NCBI GenBank assembly: GCA_904501765.1 | Contig: CAJGCM010000059.1 | Span: 1-11,794 of the forward strand | Length of the DNA stretch: 11,794 bases | Reading direction: 5' to 3' | DNA from: an uncultured Clostridia bacterium | GTDB lineage: Bacteria; Bacillota; Clostridia; Oscillospirales; CAG-272 | Shown here: positions 1 to 7,595 of the stretch, piece by piece | Position numbering within the stretch: position 1 is the first letter of the stretch | How the letters are laid out: every line of letters starts with the position of its first letter | Program-made: the position numbers and the translations under genes | The notes under the pieces: generated by a model | The model's database searches: none | Told to the model about the DNA's origin: nothing | The model's input: the letters and a program-made list of their open reading frames with translations, nothing else

Positions 1-114
1 GAAACCATAAAAAAATGCGACTATACGGTAAAAATCCCTATGTCAAACGGCGTTGATTCGCTGAACGTTGCCGCCGCAGGGGCGGTTGCCTTCTGGCAGC
101 TTGGAAACAGATAA
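1..114 (+). CDS. C-terminal end of a SpoU/TrmH-family RNA 2'-O-methyltransferase (partial, 5' end outside window)
   Basis: Frame 1 is open from the left edge to TAA at 112-114 and gives 37 residues. They contain IPMSNGVDSLNVAAAGAV (visible residues 12-29), which matches motif 3 of the SpoU/TrmH (SPOUT) superfamily. In these enzymes that motif forms part of the trefoil-knot S-adenosylmethionine pocket and sits very near the C-terminus, as it does here. Such proteins methylate the 2'-O of a ribose in tRNA or 23S rRNA. The fragment is too short to tell RlmB/YsgA-like rRNA enzymes from tRNA enzymes, so no symbol is given. A strong hairpin terminator follows 20 bases after the stop, so the bile salt hydrolase gene downstream is probably a separate unit. 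Confidence 0.85.
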   Translation, partial: ETIKKCDYTVKIPMSNGVDSLNVAAAGAVAFWQLGNR

Positions 115-134
115 AATTTTCAACATTATATAGT

Positions 135-192
135 AAAAAACGAGCAAAGAGCTTGGCGCTGAACCGAACCCAAGCGACCTTTCTCGTTTTTT
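135..192 (+). terminator. Rho-independent terminator after the SpoU-family gene
   Basis: AAAAAACGAG (135-144) pairs with CTCGTTTTTT (183-192). Inside it AAAG (146-149) pairs with CTTT (179-182), and GCTTGG (151-156) pairs perfectly with CCAAGC (170-175), leaving a 13-base loop. The stem ends in a T-run on the plus strand, which fits termination of the methyltransferase gene. The matching A-run upstream could also give weak termination from the other side. Confidence 0.8.
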
Positions 193-195
193 CTT

Positions 196-224
196 TTGCC
201 CATTTTCCGAAGGAGAATTATACC
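196..224 (+). promoter_or_regulatory. Weak candidate promoter for the bile salt hydrolase gene
   Basis: TTGCCC (196-201) and TATACC (219-224) are separated by 17 bases, in the space between the preceding terminator and the bile salt hydrolase start. Each hexamer matches the sigma-A consensus at four of six positions. A second candidate -10, CATAAT at 252-257, lacks a good -35. A promoter is expected here because of the terminator upstream, but the exact site is uncertain. Confidence 0.25.
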
Positions 225-274
225 AAGTCGAATATAGCCGTCAAATATGCGCATAATAAAAGTAAATTACCAAC

Positions 275-280
275 AAGGAG
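275..280 (+). promoter_or_regulatory. Shine-Dalgarno site of the bile salt hydrolase gene
   Basis: AAGGAG lies 9 bases before the ATG at 290. This fixes the start so that the second residue is the catalytic Cys expected for this family. Confidence 0.85.
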
Positions 281-289
281 ATAATAAAT

Positions 290-1276
290 ATGTGCACGGC
301 TATCACCTTTTCTGCCGCAGGGTACTATTTCGGCAGAAATCTTGACCACGAGGAGGGCTATGGGGAATGCGTCGCCTTCGTTCCGAGAGCATTCCCTCTG
401 CCCTACAAGCACGAGAAGCTACAAACACACCACTACGCAATGATAGGTATGGCAAAAATATGCGACGGCTATCCCCTTTTCTACGACGGAGTAAACGAAT
501 ACGGGCTTGCCGTGGCAGCGCTTAATTTCCCAGGAAACGCATACTACGGCGACGTATGCGAGGACAAGCTGAATTTAGCTCCCTACGAGCTTATCCCGAA
601 AATTCTATCCTCCGCAAAAACCACCGAGGAGGCGGTGACACTTATTAAAAATATAAACCTCGTCGCCACCCCATATAAAAAGGATTTGCCTCTATCTGAG
701 CTTCATTTTCTCATAGCTGACAAAAACAGCTCTGTCGTAGCAGAGCCGATGGAGGACGGAATTGCCGTTTGGGAAAACCGAATAGGAGTCCTGACCAATA
801 ATCCCCCTTTTCCTCACCATATAGAGAATCTGAAAAAATATCTCCATCTTTCTCCTAAAGAAGCAAAAGGAGGACTCTCCGAAAGGTTAAATCTTTCGCC
901 GAACAGCAGAGGCACTGGCGCCCTCGGGCTCCCCGGCGATAGCACCTCTGAATCAAGATTTGTAAGAGCAGTCTTTACAAAGCTTAATGCTCTAACCCCC
1001 GACACAGAGCCCGGGTCGGTTAACCAATTCTTTCATATTCTCTCTGCTGTTGAACAGGTTGAAGGCTGCGTAAGAATCGGAGATAAAGCCGTAAGAACTC
1101 AGTATTCCTGCTGTATGAATCTTGACACGGGCGTGTACTATTACAAAACCTACTCAAACAGCAAAATATACGCCGTCAGTATGCTCCTTGAGGATGCGGA
1201 TAAAGGGGAAATAGTCAACTATCCCCTTTTATGGGAGGAGAAAATTCACGCCGAAAATCAGAAAATACAGCCTTGA
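290..1276 (+). CDS. bsh: Bile salt hydrolase / choloylglycine hydrolase (Ntn hydrolase, penicillin V acylase family)
   Basis: The 328-residue protein begins MCTAITF. It has the set of catalytic residues known from clostridial bile salt hydrolases: Cys2 (N-terminal nucleophile after Met removal), Arg16 and Asp19 in GRNLDH, Asn79 in LNFP, Asn170 in GVLTN and Arg223 in SRFVRA. Further family blocks are GTGALGLPGD (208-217), FFHIL (247-251) and TQYSCCMNLDTGVYYYKTY (270-288). Length and motif order match Clostridium perfringens choloylglycine hydrolase. The enzyme hydrolyses the amide bond of glycine- or taurine-conjugated bile acids. There is no signal peptide, so it should act in the cytoplasm as a homotetramer, as known relatives do. 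The selectivity loop reads NSRGTG (205-210), an S-R-G type triplet. It faces the SGNH gene tail to tail across a shared terminator, so the two are not an operon. The related penicillin V acylases are the main alternative, but the active-site context fits bile salt hydrolase better. Confidence 0.93.
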   Translation: MCTAITFSAAGYYFGRNLDHEEGYGECVAFVPRAFPLPYKHEKLQTHHYAMIGMAKICDGYPLFYDGVNEYGLAVAALNFPGNAYYGDVCEDKLNLAPYELIPKILSSAKTTEEAVTLIKNINLVATPYKKDLPLSELHFLIADKNSSVVAEPMEDGIAVWENRIGVLTNNPPFPHHIENLKKYLHLSPKEAKGGLSERLNLSPNSRGTGALGLPGDSTSESRFVRAVFTKLNALTPDTEPGSVNQFFHILSAVEQVEGCVRIGDKAVRTQYSCCMNLDTGVYYYKTYSNSKIYAVSMLLEDADKGEIVNYPLLWEEKIHAENQKIQP

Positions 1277-1300
1277 TTTCTCGCAAAATCAACCCCAATA

Positions 1301-1341
1301 TTAAAAAGTCGCCTCACTTTTACAGGAAGGCGACTTTTTAA
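1301..1341. terminator. Bidirectional terminator between convergent bsh and SGNH genes
   Basis: TTAAAAAGTCGCCT (1301-1314) and AGGCGACTTTTTAA (1328-1341) are a perfect 14-base inverted repeat with a 13-base loop. T-runs lie on both strands. It sits 24 bases after the bsh stop and 37 bases after the SGNH stop, so it can end transcription of both genes. Confidence 0.92.
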
Positions 1342-1378
1342 TAAACGTAGCTTTGTTTTTTGAAATAGAAATAAATCC

Positions 1379-2443
1379 TTACTTACCCCCGAAAATGCGC
1401 TCCTTATTATCGGTAAGGAACTCCGAAATTACCCTTCCCATCGAATGGAAGCCTAAATCGTTAGGATGCCAGGTATCAGCCATACCATCGCCTCCTGCGT
1501 ATTTCATAAGCTCCTTGCCGCAAATGAAGTAGACGTTTTTATCCCCTCTCGCAATAGCGTTTTTATAGGTACTCTCTATTACATCAATCCTCTCAAGCGC
1601 ATTCTTTGACTGAACGTACTCGGGGCGCGATAGCATAAGCACAGGAGTAGTTGGCTGCTTTTCTCTGAAACGCTTGAAGAAGCGCTCGTGAGTATTTTTA
1701 AGATGCTCGACTGATGGCGCATTGTGGTCGTAATCCATAACGAACAGCGACATATCAAGCCCCGCTATGTAATCTCCTATATTGTCCTCGCCCTTGGCGC
1801 TACCTGAAAAGCCTAAATTTATATAGTCCGCCTCGAAGCTTCTCAAAACTACGTTCTGATAAATGTTACCCGGTCTTGAAGCGGTGCCGCCCTGAGTTAT
1901 AGAGGAGCCGTAATAAACGATGGGCTTCGTTATCTCATAATCATCGGGCGGAAGAAGCTTTGCCCCCTGTGAAAGCCCTATGTAAAGCTTCTTTATATCG
2001 CCGTAAGATGGCATATTTATGGTTATATTCCTCATAAGACTGCCGTCGTCAAAATTGCACCTTGAGGAATATCCATCCTTTAAATTCATAGGGGGTGTGA
2101 ATATCATTCTGCATACACCGTCTGCATACAAATCAAGGCCTGCCATACCGAGAACGCTGGAATTTGAGCCTTGATAGAAAATGCCGCTGCTTACGATTAT
2201 AGCAATCTCCTCCGCATCGGTCTTAAAGCGGATTCTGCCTCCTGAGCAGTTTGCGTGCAAGCTCAAAACTCCGGGGCTTACCTCCTTTGCCAGTTCCTCA
2301 GGAATACGGCGGAATCTGTCACCCTCGCGGAATAAGCCGTGGAGCTTGAATGGCGTCTGTTCCGCATCGTATATATCAAGCCCGGAAAGGTCTATATTCA
2401 TGTCGGTTGTAAAGTTAGGATCTATTTCAAATATACTTTTCAT
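1379..2443 (-). CDS. Two-domain SGNH/GDSL hydrolase (GxDLY domain plus GDSL-like acylhydrolase)
   Basis: The protein has 354 residues. The N-terminal half (about 1-168) is beta-rich and contains GLDLY (102-106), the signature of the GxDLY domain that precedes one branch of SGNH esterases. The C-terminal half holds the SGNH blocks: block I YYGSSITQGG (177-186) with Ser181 as likely nucleophile, block II NLGFSGSAKGE (209-219) with oxyanion Gly214, block III DYDHNAP (237-243) with Asn241, and block V DTWHP (323-327) giving Asp323 and His326 of the triad. Block I reads GSS rather than the usual GDS. Relatives are esterases or deacylases, often acting on carbohydrates; the substrate cannot be read here. 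No signal peptide is visible, so a cytoplasmic location is likely. The start at 2443 has AGGTG four bases upstream on the minus strand. The gene is separated from the giant gene upstream by a terminator, so it probably has its own promoter. Confidence 0.88.
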   Translation of the reverse strand: MKSIFEIDPNFTTDMNIDLSGLDIYDAEQTPFKLHGLFREGDRFRRIPEELAKEVSPGVLSLHANCSGGRIRFKTDAEEIAIIVSSGIFYQGSNSSVLGMAGLDLYADGVCRMIFTPPMNLKDGYSSRCNFDDGSLMRNITINMPSYGDIKKLYIGLSQGAKLLPPDDYEITKPIVYYGSSITQGGTASRPGNIYQNVVLRSFEADYINLGFSGSAKGEDNIGDYIAGLDMSLFVMDYDHNAPSVEHLKNTHERFFKRFREKQPTTPVLMLSRPEYVQSKNALERIDVIESTYKNAIARGDKNVYFICGKELMKYAGGDGMADTWHPNDLGFHSMGRVISEFLTDNKERIFGGK

Positions 2444-2469
2444 GCTGCACCTATTTTAGTTAAATTTAA

Positions 2470-2498
2470 ATGATAAACATACCGCATCTATAAAGCAA
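2470..2498 (-). promoter_or_regulatory. Candidate promoter of the SGNH hydrolase gene
   Basis: Read on the minus strand, TTGCTT (2498-2493) is followed after 17 bases by TATCAT (2475-2470). This lies between the terminator of the giant gene and the SGNH start. The -35 hexamer overlaps the descending arm of that terminator hairpin. The hexamers are moderate, so this is a reasonable but unproven call. Confidence 0.35.
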
Positions 2499-2530
2499 GG
2501 CAGAAATTAATCCTGCCTTGCCTTTTTTTA
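2495..2530 (-). terminator. Hairpin terminator downstream of the 1612-residue secreted protein gene
   Basis: GCAAGGCAG (2495-2503) pairs with CTGCCTTGC (2513-2521) around a 9-base loop. The T-run is strongest on the plus strand (2523-2529). On the minus strand the stem is preceded by an A-run and followed by the weaker CTTTATAG. Because the giant gene ends at 2557, its transcript would reach this hairpin within 40 bases. Confidence 0.65.
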
Positions 2531-2556
2531 TGATTGCTTTTTTAAGCTATGAATTA

Positions 2557-5500
2557 TTATTTGCGGTATCCTTCAGCAAAGGTAATATAATTGTAGAATG
2601 ATTTTGCAACCTCAGAGGCCGACGCATCACCCGCAACGCCCTCGACGTAATCACCGTAGCAATAAGAGCCGATAGAGCCATCGGAGAGGCTGAAGGTCAT
2701 AACGTTATCGAAGTCACAAGCCTCGGCTGACAGCCGCACAGCCACTCCGGCTAACAGCTGAACCTCAGCGCCGCACCAGTTAACCTTACCGTCAACGCTT
2801 GAGGTGATAACGTAGGTGGGAGAGGCTGACAGGTCAACCTTAATATCAATCTTACCCGCAGCAGAGCCCATATTTGTCGCATACTCGGGAAGAATTATAT
2901 CACCGCTCTCAGCATAGGAGGAATTACTTGCAACCAGCGCTGCAATAATAGCTGCGCCGTCCTCGTTATCCTCGGTATCAAAGGCGCCGTATACGTCAGC
3001 AAGATATTCGCCGAGATAGTACGCAAGCTTATAAGCCGACGCATCAAGTCCCTCTGTTGCGAAGGTCTTTGCTATATAATCGTAAAGGCTTATGGAATAG
3101 GTAAGCTTGTAGCTGTATCCTTTTTCCTTAAGAGTTATCTCGTAAACCGCATCGCTGAACGCCTCGTTAGCCTTAACGTACTTAACGTTCTTTGCCATAC
3201 GGTAGTCTGCTCCGCCGATTGTTATCGCATTTTCGGAGAACATCGCCTTGGTGTCTGCGTCAAGAACACTGTAATTCTCCTCTGCAACGTAGAAGTAAAT
3301 TCCGATAGAGGAGCCGAGAGTAAGGTCAACGTAACCCTTAAAATCAGAAACTGTTCCAACTACCTGCTTACCGGGGATAAGTGTTGTTTCACCCCAGAGA
3401 GTCCAACGCTCGGTTGCTCCGAGAACGAGCGTTTCCATCGCCTCGGTAGGAACGAGAGGTGTTATGAGATGCGCAAAATCAAGAGGATCGTCACCCGTAC
3501 GAACGTAGGTCTTCATAAATACCTCGGAGGAAAGGTCGCACCAGGAGTACTCGGTGCATTCAGCCTTTGCCACAGGCATTATGTTCATATCGGGAATTAA
3601 TATAATCTTGTAAGCATCCTTTGCTTCAAATTCGGGGTCGTTAGTTACGTAAACGTAACTCGAAAGGTCTGCTCCCACAGAGCCTACAACAGGTCTTACA
3701 ACCCTGTAAGTAACCGTTTCGTCGCTCCACTTGGTATTTGCGTTTGTAAGAATCTTACTTTCGTCCTTTGCCTTAACGTTGTCACCTACGGTCATATAAG
3801 CCGATGTCGCATTGTCAAGAATAATCTCACCGACGCTTGATGCGAGAGTACCCGCAATCTTACAGCCTGTAAGATTTACAACGTCACCGTCGGAAAGGGA
3901 CATAAACTGCGCCTTGCCGCCGTTTGCGATAACGTTACATTCGGTAAGATTAAGAGTCACGTTTTCCTTAAGGGCGAATATCTTGTCTGCGCCTTCGGAC
4001 TCACCTTGGGAAACTGCAGACGCATCAACGAAGATTGCGTTTTTAATCTCAAGCTCATAGTTTTTCTTTCCGAAGTTAAACATGGCTTCTTTGGAAGCTC
4101 CAAGCTTAACGTAAGTACCGCCGTTTATCTGTACGGCATCGGTAGCCGTAGAGCCTGCCGCCTGGTTAAGGAGATTTGCGGAATAAACTGTAAGATTGTC
4201 TGCCGAAGCTGCGCCAACCTCACCTATCGTAAGAGTCGCAGTCTGAGTCATAGAGAACATAGCGTTGGTAACCTTAACAGCGCTGCTGACGTCGGTTTTG
4301 GACGTGCCTATGTGAACAAGCTCGCCGCCTGCCTTCGAAGAGTAAACAGCCATATCGCCGCCGGACGCACCGTACATAAAGGGGGAGTTCGACTGATAAG
4401 TAAATCTGTTTCCGTTAAGGTCTATACTAACTGCTTTTCTTAAATATGTGTTATTTATAGGACCTGCCGCCTGAGACTTAGAAGCCTCCAGGTCAGTGTA
4501 AAGCTTAACCTTCACGGAATCTGTGAGATTCTCGTTAATGGCGTCTGCCAGCTCAACGTTCGAGCCGTAATAGCTTAAAGAATTGCCTACCGTTACGGTA
4601 TAAGCGGCGTAAGAATATACGGGATAGTAGGTTGCCTCCTCAAGCACCGCCTCTGTGGCAGCATCAATAGGAGTCTTGCCCTTAACAGCCTCAAGATAAG
4701 CTGCCGCAGTGCTGTAAGCCCCAGGATTGATATACTCACCCTTAAGCCAACCCGATGCGTAAAGCAAACCATCGTCGAGGACGATATTTTCAACCTTTAT
4801 GTCATTCGGTATAGAGAACTTGCCGTTCTTAATATACGTGTAAGTCTTTATATTGTCGGTATCGGCGGCAGGGTCATCCGCAACACCGGTGTAGAAATGA
4901 AGATCTATATAGGTGGGCTTAATGAAACGGATACCTCCCTCGTAAGCCTCTGTTTCAAGCTCACTGGTTACCTTATCCATCTTGAAGCCGTTGGTATTTA
5001 CCCAGCCCCAAGCGGTAACGACTTCCGCTATCTTGTAGTCCTGATAAAGAGTAACGTGAGAGTTATTCGCCTGAGCAGCTGTAAGAGCCTCGTTAAGAGA
5101 ATCGTAGGCGGTGTTACCTACCATAATGGGGCTTACCACGTTGCTATTTGCCTCAGGATATGCGAAATGCTCAAGATAAAGCTTTGCATTATCCACCGTT
5201 ACCCCATTAGTGCTATCCAGATAATCGCCCTTATCCATAGCTACCTTTCTGATGTTGGAGAAAGCGATCTTACCTCCCTCGGGATAAGTGCCAATGCCAA
5301 GCTCAATACGCATCTCCTTAACGGACTTAACGTCAGAGTCAAAGGCTCTCTCTAAAACAAGCTCACCGTTCAGGTAGGTGAAGGTATTTCTCGTAGCGGT
5401 ATCAAGCACCGTCATATAAGTGTTCCACTTACCCGGAGCAACGCCTGCACCCTTATTGCTCTCGCCGTTCTCTGTAATTTTGAACAGCTCAATCTGCCTG

Positions 5501-7395
5501 GTTGCGGAAGCTGTTCCGTTAAAGGTAATCTTAAGAGGAATAGTATTGTCAAAGGTCATGAAATCAAACTGATAAACGATTACCGAATAGGGAGAATTTC
5601 CACCTATCTCAAAATCTTCTCCGTTGATATTGGGATAAGAGGAGTTTGCAATGGCAATTTTACCGTCAGCGAAGGTTGCGGAAACGTTATTCGAATATCC
5701 TGTATCGGTGGAGGTAGGAAGCGTCCAGATATGAACACCGTTTCTTCCTGCAAAGCTCACGTTATTCTCATAGAAGCCAATGCCTCTGGTGATAGAATAG
5801 CTGTTTATATTACCGGAAAGAACCTTGTCGGTGCTTTTCTTAACAACGTAAGGACACTCAAGGTCGCCTGTTTTATCCTCTACGAGAGTGCAACCTGCGG
5901 GAAGGTCTACATTACCCACGTCAATCTTTGAAAGTCTTGTTCCCTCGGCAAGGTCGATTGTATGAGCGTCTGTTCCGGTTGTGGTATTAGTTCCGTTAGC
6001 GCCGGGCTGATAGGAATCATTCTTTGTCCATTTATCGGACCCACCACCTGTGGAAAGACCTGTGCCGTTAAGAATAATTCTGGAGCCGTTGATAAAGTTA
6101 GCATAGCTAACATGTGCGAAAAGACCCTGACCGGATTTGGCCCACTGCATACCCATTGCATCGAAGGGAGATCTTTCAACCTCTACTGTGGAATTATCAA
6201 AGGTGAGAATTCTCGCAATCTTGCTCTGCTCTTCGGTCATATAGCCGTTTTTATCATTACCTGAACCCTCAATAATTCTGAAAGTTGCAGATGCATAAGA
6301 ATCCTTGAACACAATATCACCGGTGCTTTTTCCGGTGCCGGTTATAAGATTAGTGTATGCTATATCGTTCTTGCCAAAGGCCTTACCGCTTGCAACAGTT
6401 ACAGGATGGTCAGGTGCGCAAACGAGCTTGGAATTTACCATCTTGAAGGAAACGCCATTTCCTGTGGGGCAAGCAGAGGACGCAGCGGCACCGGTACCTG
6501 TACATGTCAAGCCTGAACCGTCGGTGGTAATGTAGGTGTTCTCAATGTAAACGTGACCTACGTTAGCTATGTTGAATAAGAAATAACCGGACATGGAGTA
6601 CCTTTTTGCATCAATGTCCTCCTGAGTAAGGTCAAGACCTATACCGATATCCATCGTACAGTCATACATATTAAGGTATGCGCCGGATGGGGTGTTGGTC
6701 TCAACTTTAAATATCTGACCGCTATTGTTTGTATCTAAGGTAGTGTTAATGTCAAAATCGCAATTTCTGAACTCATACAATCCGCCGGAGCCGGAGTAAT
6801 TCGTAAAGTCCTTGATAAGTAAATCAGAATAAATTCTGATACCTCTGCCCTTTCCGATAAAGTAGAAGGAAGAGCCGGAGTTGGAGTAGAAGTGCTTTTC
6901 GGCAGCGCTGAGCTTGATGGAGCCCTCGCCTTCAAAGCGAACGTTCTTGCTGGAACGCTGAGTATTGAAAGCATTGGTGGTAGCTATATCATACTCGTAT
7001 CCGTTAGGATAGATGTAGAGAGATGTTCTACCGTTGCTCTCGGCCACACCGTCACCGTTATAGTCGAAGTCTTTGTTTTCGTACTTAACGGTCTGCTTAA
7101 CGTTTCCAAGCAGGGTGATATATGCGTAAATCTGCTTAGGATTTGAGATGGTGATGGTTTCGTCTCCAATCACCTCGGTGTAGACGTTTTCTTCACCGTC
7201 TTTAATTACCGTGTGGTTTACGGCAACTATTTTGGCGAGCGCCTCGTCAAGTGTCATATCGGGGAAGGTTACGTCGCCAATCTTAAGGGAAACGTATCCG
7301 TCCTTCTGCTCCTCAGCGCCGACAGCCATAACAAGGGCGCCGATAACAAGAGCAACCGACAAAATAAGTATGAGAATTTTTAATGTGTTTTTCAT
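2557..7395 (-). CDS. Giant secreted multidomain protein (LamG-like and beta-helix-like regions, conserved C-terminal module)
   Basis: I do not recognise a named family for the whole 1612-residue protein. Residues 1-27 are a clear signal peptide with cleavage expected after VGA27. At 109-119 the DFDYNGDGVAE segment resembles a calcium-binding loop. Residues ~120-480 are rich in short Gly/Asn/Ser strands, like a right-handed beta-helix. Residues ~526-735 resemble a LamG/jelly-roll domain (GKWNTYMTVLD at 655-665, then an NGE turn). VGNT-Y at 759-764 opens a linker, and a second beta-helix-like part spans ~930-1220 (DLNGN 992-996, NGGTYVK 1091-1097). A strongly conserved block at 1226-1271 ends in IPDMN. 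The C-terminal module (~1355-1612) mixes strands with helices such as LAYYLGEYLADVYGAF and ends SFYNYITFAEGYR. No LPXTG, SLH, dockerin or terminal membrane segment is seen, so how it is held at the surface is unknown. The incomplete gene at 8252-11794 is a paralogue. It is probably a surface or extracellular binding protein; no catalytic motif is evident. Confidence 0.88.
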   Translation of the reverse strand: MKNTLKILILILSVALVIGALVMAVGAEEQKDGYVSLKIGDVTFPDMTLDEALAKIVAVNHTVIKDGEENVYTEVIGDETITISNPKQIYAYITLLGNVKQTVKYENKDFDYNGDGVAESNGRTSLYIYPNGYEYDIATTNAFNTQRSSKNVRFEGEGSIKLSAAEKHFYSNSGSSFYFIGKGRGIRIYSDLLIKDFTNYSGSGGLYEFRNCDFDINTTLDTNNSGQIFKVETNTPSGAYLNMYDCTMDIGIGLDLTQEDIDAKRYSMSGYFLFNIANVGHVYIENTYITTDGSGLTCTGTGAAASSACPTGNGVSFKMVNSKLVCAPDHPVTVASGKAFGKNDIAYTNLITGTGKSTGDIVFKDSYASATFRIIEGSGNDKNGYMTEEQSKIARILTFDNSTVEVERSPFDAMGMQWAKSGQGLFAHVSYANFINGSRIILNGTGLSTGGGSDKWTKNDSYQPGANGTNTTTGTDAHTIDLAEGTRLSKIDVGNVDLPAGCTLVEDKTGDLECPYVVKKSTDKVLSGNINSYSITRGIGFYENNVSFAGRNGVHIWTLPTSTDTGYSNNVSATFADGKIAIANSSYPNINGEDFEIGGNSPYSVIVYQFDFMTFDNTIPLKITFNGTASATRQIELFKITENGESNKGAGVAPGKWNTYMTVLDTATRNTFTYLNGELVLERAFDSDVKSVKEMRIELGIGTYPEGGKIAFSNIRKVAMDKGDYLDSTNGVTVDNAKLYLEHFAYPEANSNVVSPIMVGNTAYDSLNEALTAAQANNSHVTLYQDYKIAEVVTAWGWVNTNGFKMDKVTSELETEAYEGGIRFIKPTYIDLHFYTGVADDPAADTDNIKTYTYIKNGKFSIPNDIKVENIVLDDGLLYASGWLKGEYINPGAYSTAAAYLEAVKGKTPIDAATEAVLEEATYYPVYSYAAYTVTVGNSLSYYGSNVELADAINENLTDSVKVKLYTDLEASKSQAAGPINNTYLRKAVSIDLNGNRFTYQSNSPFMYGASGGDMAVYSSKAGGELVHIGTSKTDVSSAVKVTNAMFSMTQTATLTIGEVGAASADNLTVYSANLLNQAAGSTATDAVQINGGTYVKLGASKEAMFNFGKKNYELEIKNAIFVDASAVSQGESEGADKIFALKENVTLNLTECNVIANGGKAQFMSLSDGDVVNLTGCKIAGTLASSVGEIILDNATSAYMTVGDNVKAKDESKILTNANTKWSDETVTYRVVRPVVGSVGADLSSYVYVTNDPEFEAKDAYKIILIPDMNIMPVAKAECTEYSWCDLSSEVFMKTYVRTGDDPLDFAHLITPLVPTEAMETLVLGATERWTLWGETTLIPGKQVVGTVSDFKGYVDLTLGSSIGIYFYVAEENYSVLDADTKAMFSENAITIGGADYRMAKNVKYVKANEAFSDAVYEITLKEKGYSYKLTYSISLYDYIAKTFATEGLDASAYKLAYYLGEYLADVYGAFDTEDNEDGAAIIAALVASNSSYAESGDIILPEYATNMGSAAGKIDIKVDLSASPTYVITSSVDGKVNWCGAEVQLLAGVAVRLSAEACDFDNVMTFSLSDGSIGSYCYGDYVEGVAGDASASEVAKSFYNYITFAEGYRK

Positions 7396-7407
7396 AACAT
7401 CATAAAT

Positions 7408-7413
7408 TCCTTT
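7408..7413 (-). promoter_or_regulatory. Shine-Dalgarno site upstream of the giant gene start
   Basis: On the minus strand AAAGGA (7413-7408) lies 12 bases before the ATG at 7395, a long spacing. Two other ATGs at 7403 and 7400 lie closer to it but open only a tiny frame, MML or ML, that ends in a TGA overlapping the real ATG. The ATG at 7395 is the correct start because it gives a complete signal peptide. Confidence 0.6.
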
Positions 7414-7470
7414 CCAATAGTTACTACAAGATACATATATAAATATATATAAAAATACCTATGTACAAAT

Positions 7471-7499
7471 ATTTTAAAGCAAAGCGAAGCTTTTGTCAA
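7471..7499 (-). promoter_or_regulatory. Sigma-A-type promoter of the giant secreted protein gene
   Basis: On the minus strand a perfect TTGACA (7499-7494) is followed after exactly 17 bases by TAAAAT (7476-7471). The expected start of transcription near 7464 gives a leader of about 68 bases. The spacer contains a small inverted repeat, AAAGC-GAA-GCTTT (7481-7493 on the plus strand), which could be an operator or chance. The early leader at about 7437-7456 is very AT-rich. The gene should be transcribed by itself rather than by read-through from its paralogue. Confidence 0.85.
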
Positions 7500-7595
7500 T
7501 CTAAAACCGACAACTAACAAAAAAGCTTTGATAGAAATTGGGTAGACGTTTTTGTGTATTCTATACAAAAAACCGACACGGGGCGAGGGAGAGGG

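Noticed and set aside
109..125. Operon linking the SpoU-family gene and the bile salt hydrolase gene.
   Set aside because: A strong terminator at 135-192 and a 175-base gap separate them.
4006..4443. A 145-codon plus-strand open frame (and a similar one at 4897-5355).
   Set aside because: Both lie antisense within the 1612-residue gene, have no family motifs, and conflict with a frame supported by a signal peptide and homology.
7027..7071. Dockerin repeat suggested by the DYNGDG segment (residues 109-119 of the first giant protein).
   Set aside because: Only a single calcium-loop-like motif is present, near the N-terminus, without the paired repeats and helices of a dockerin.
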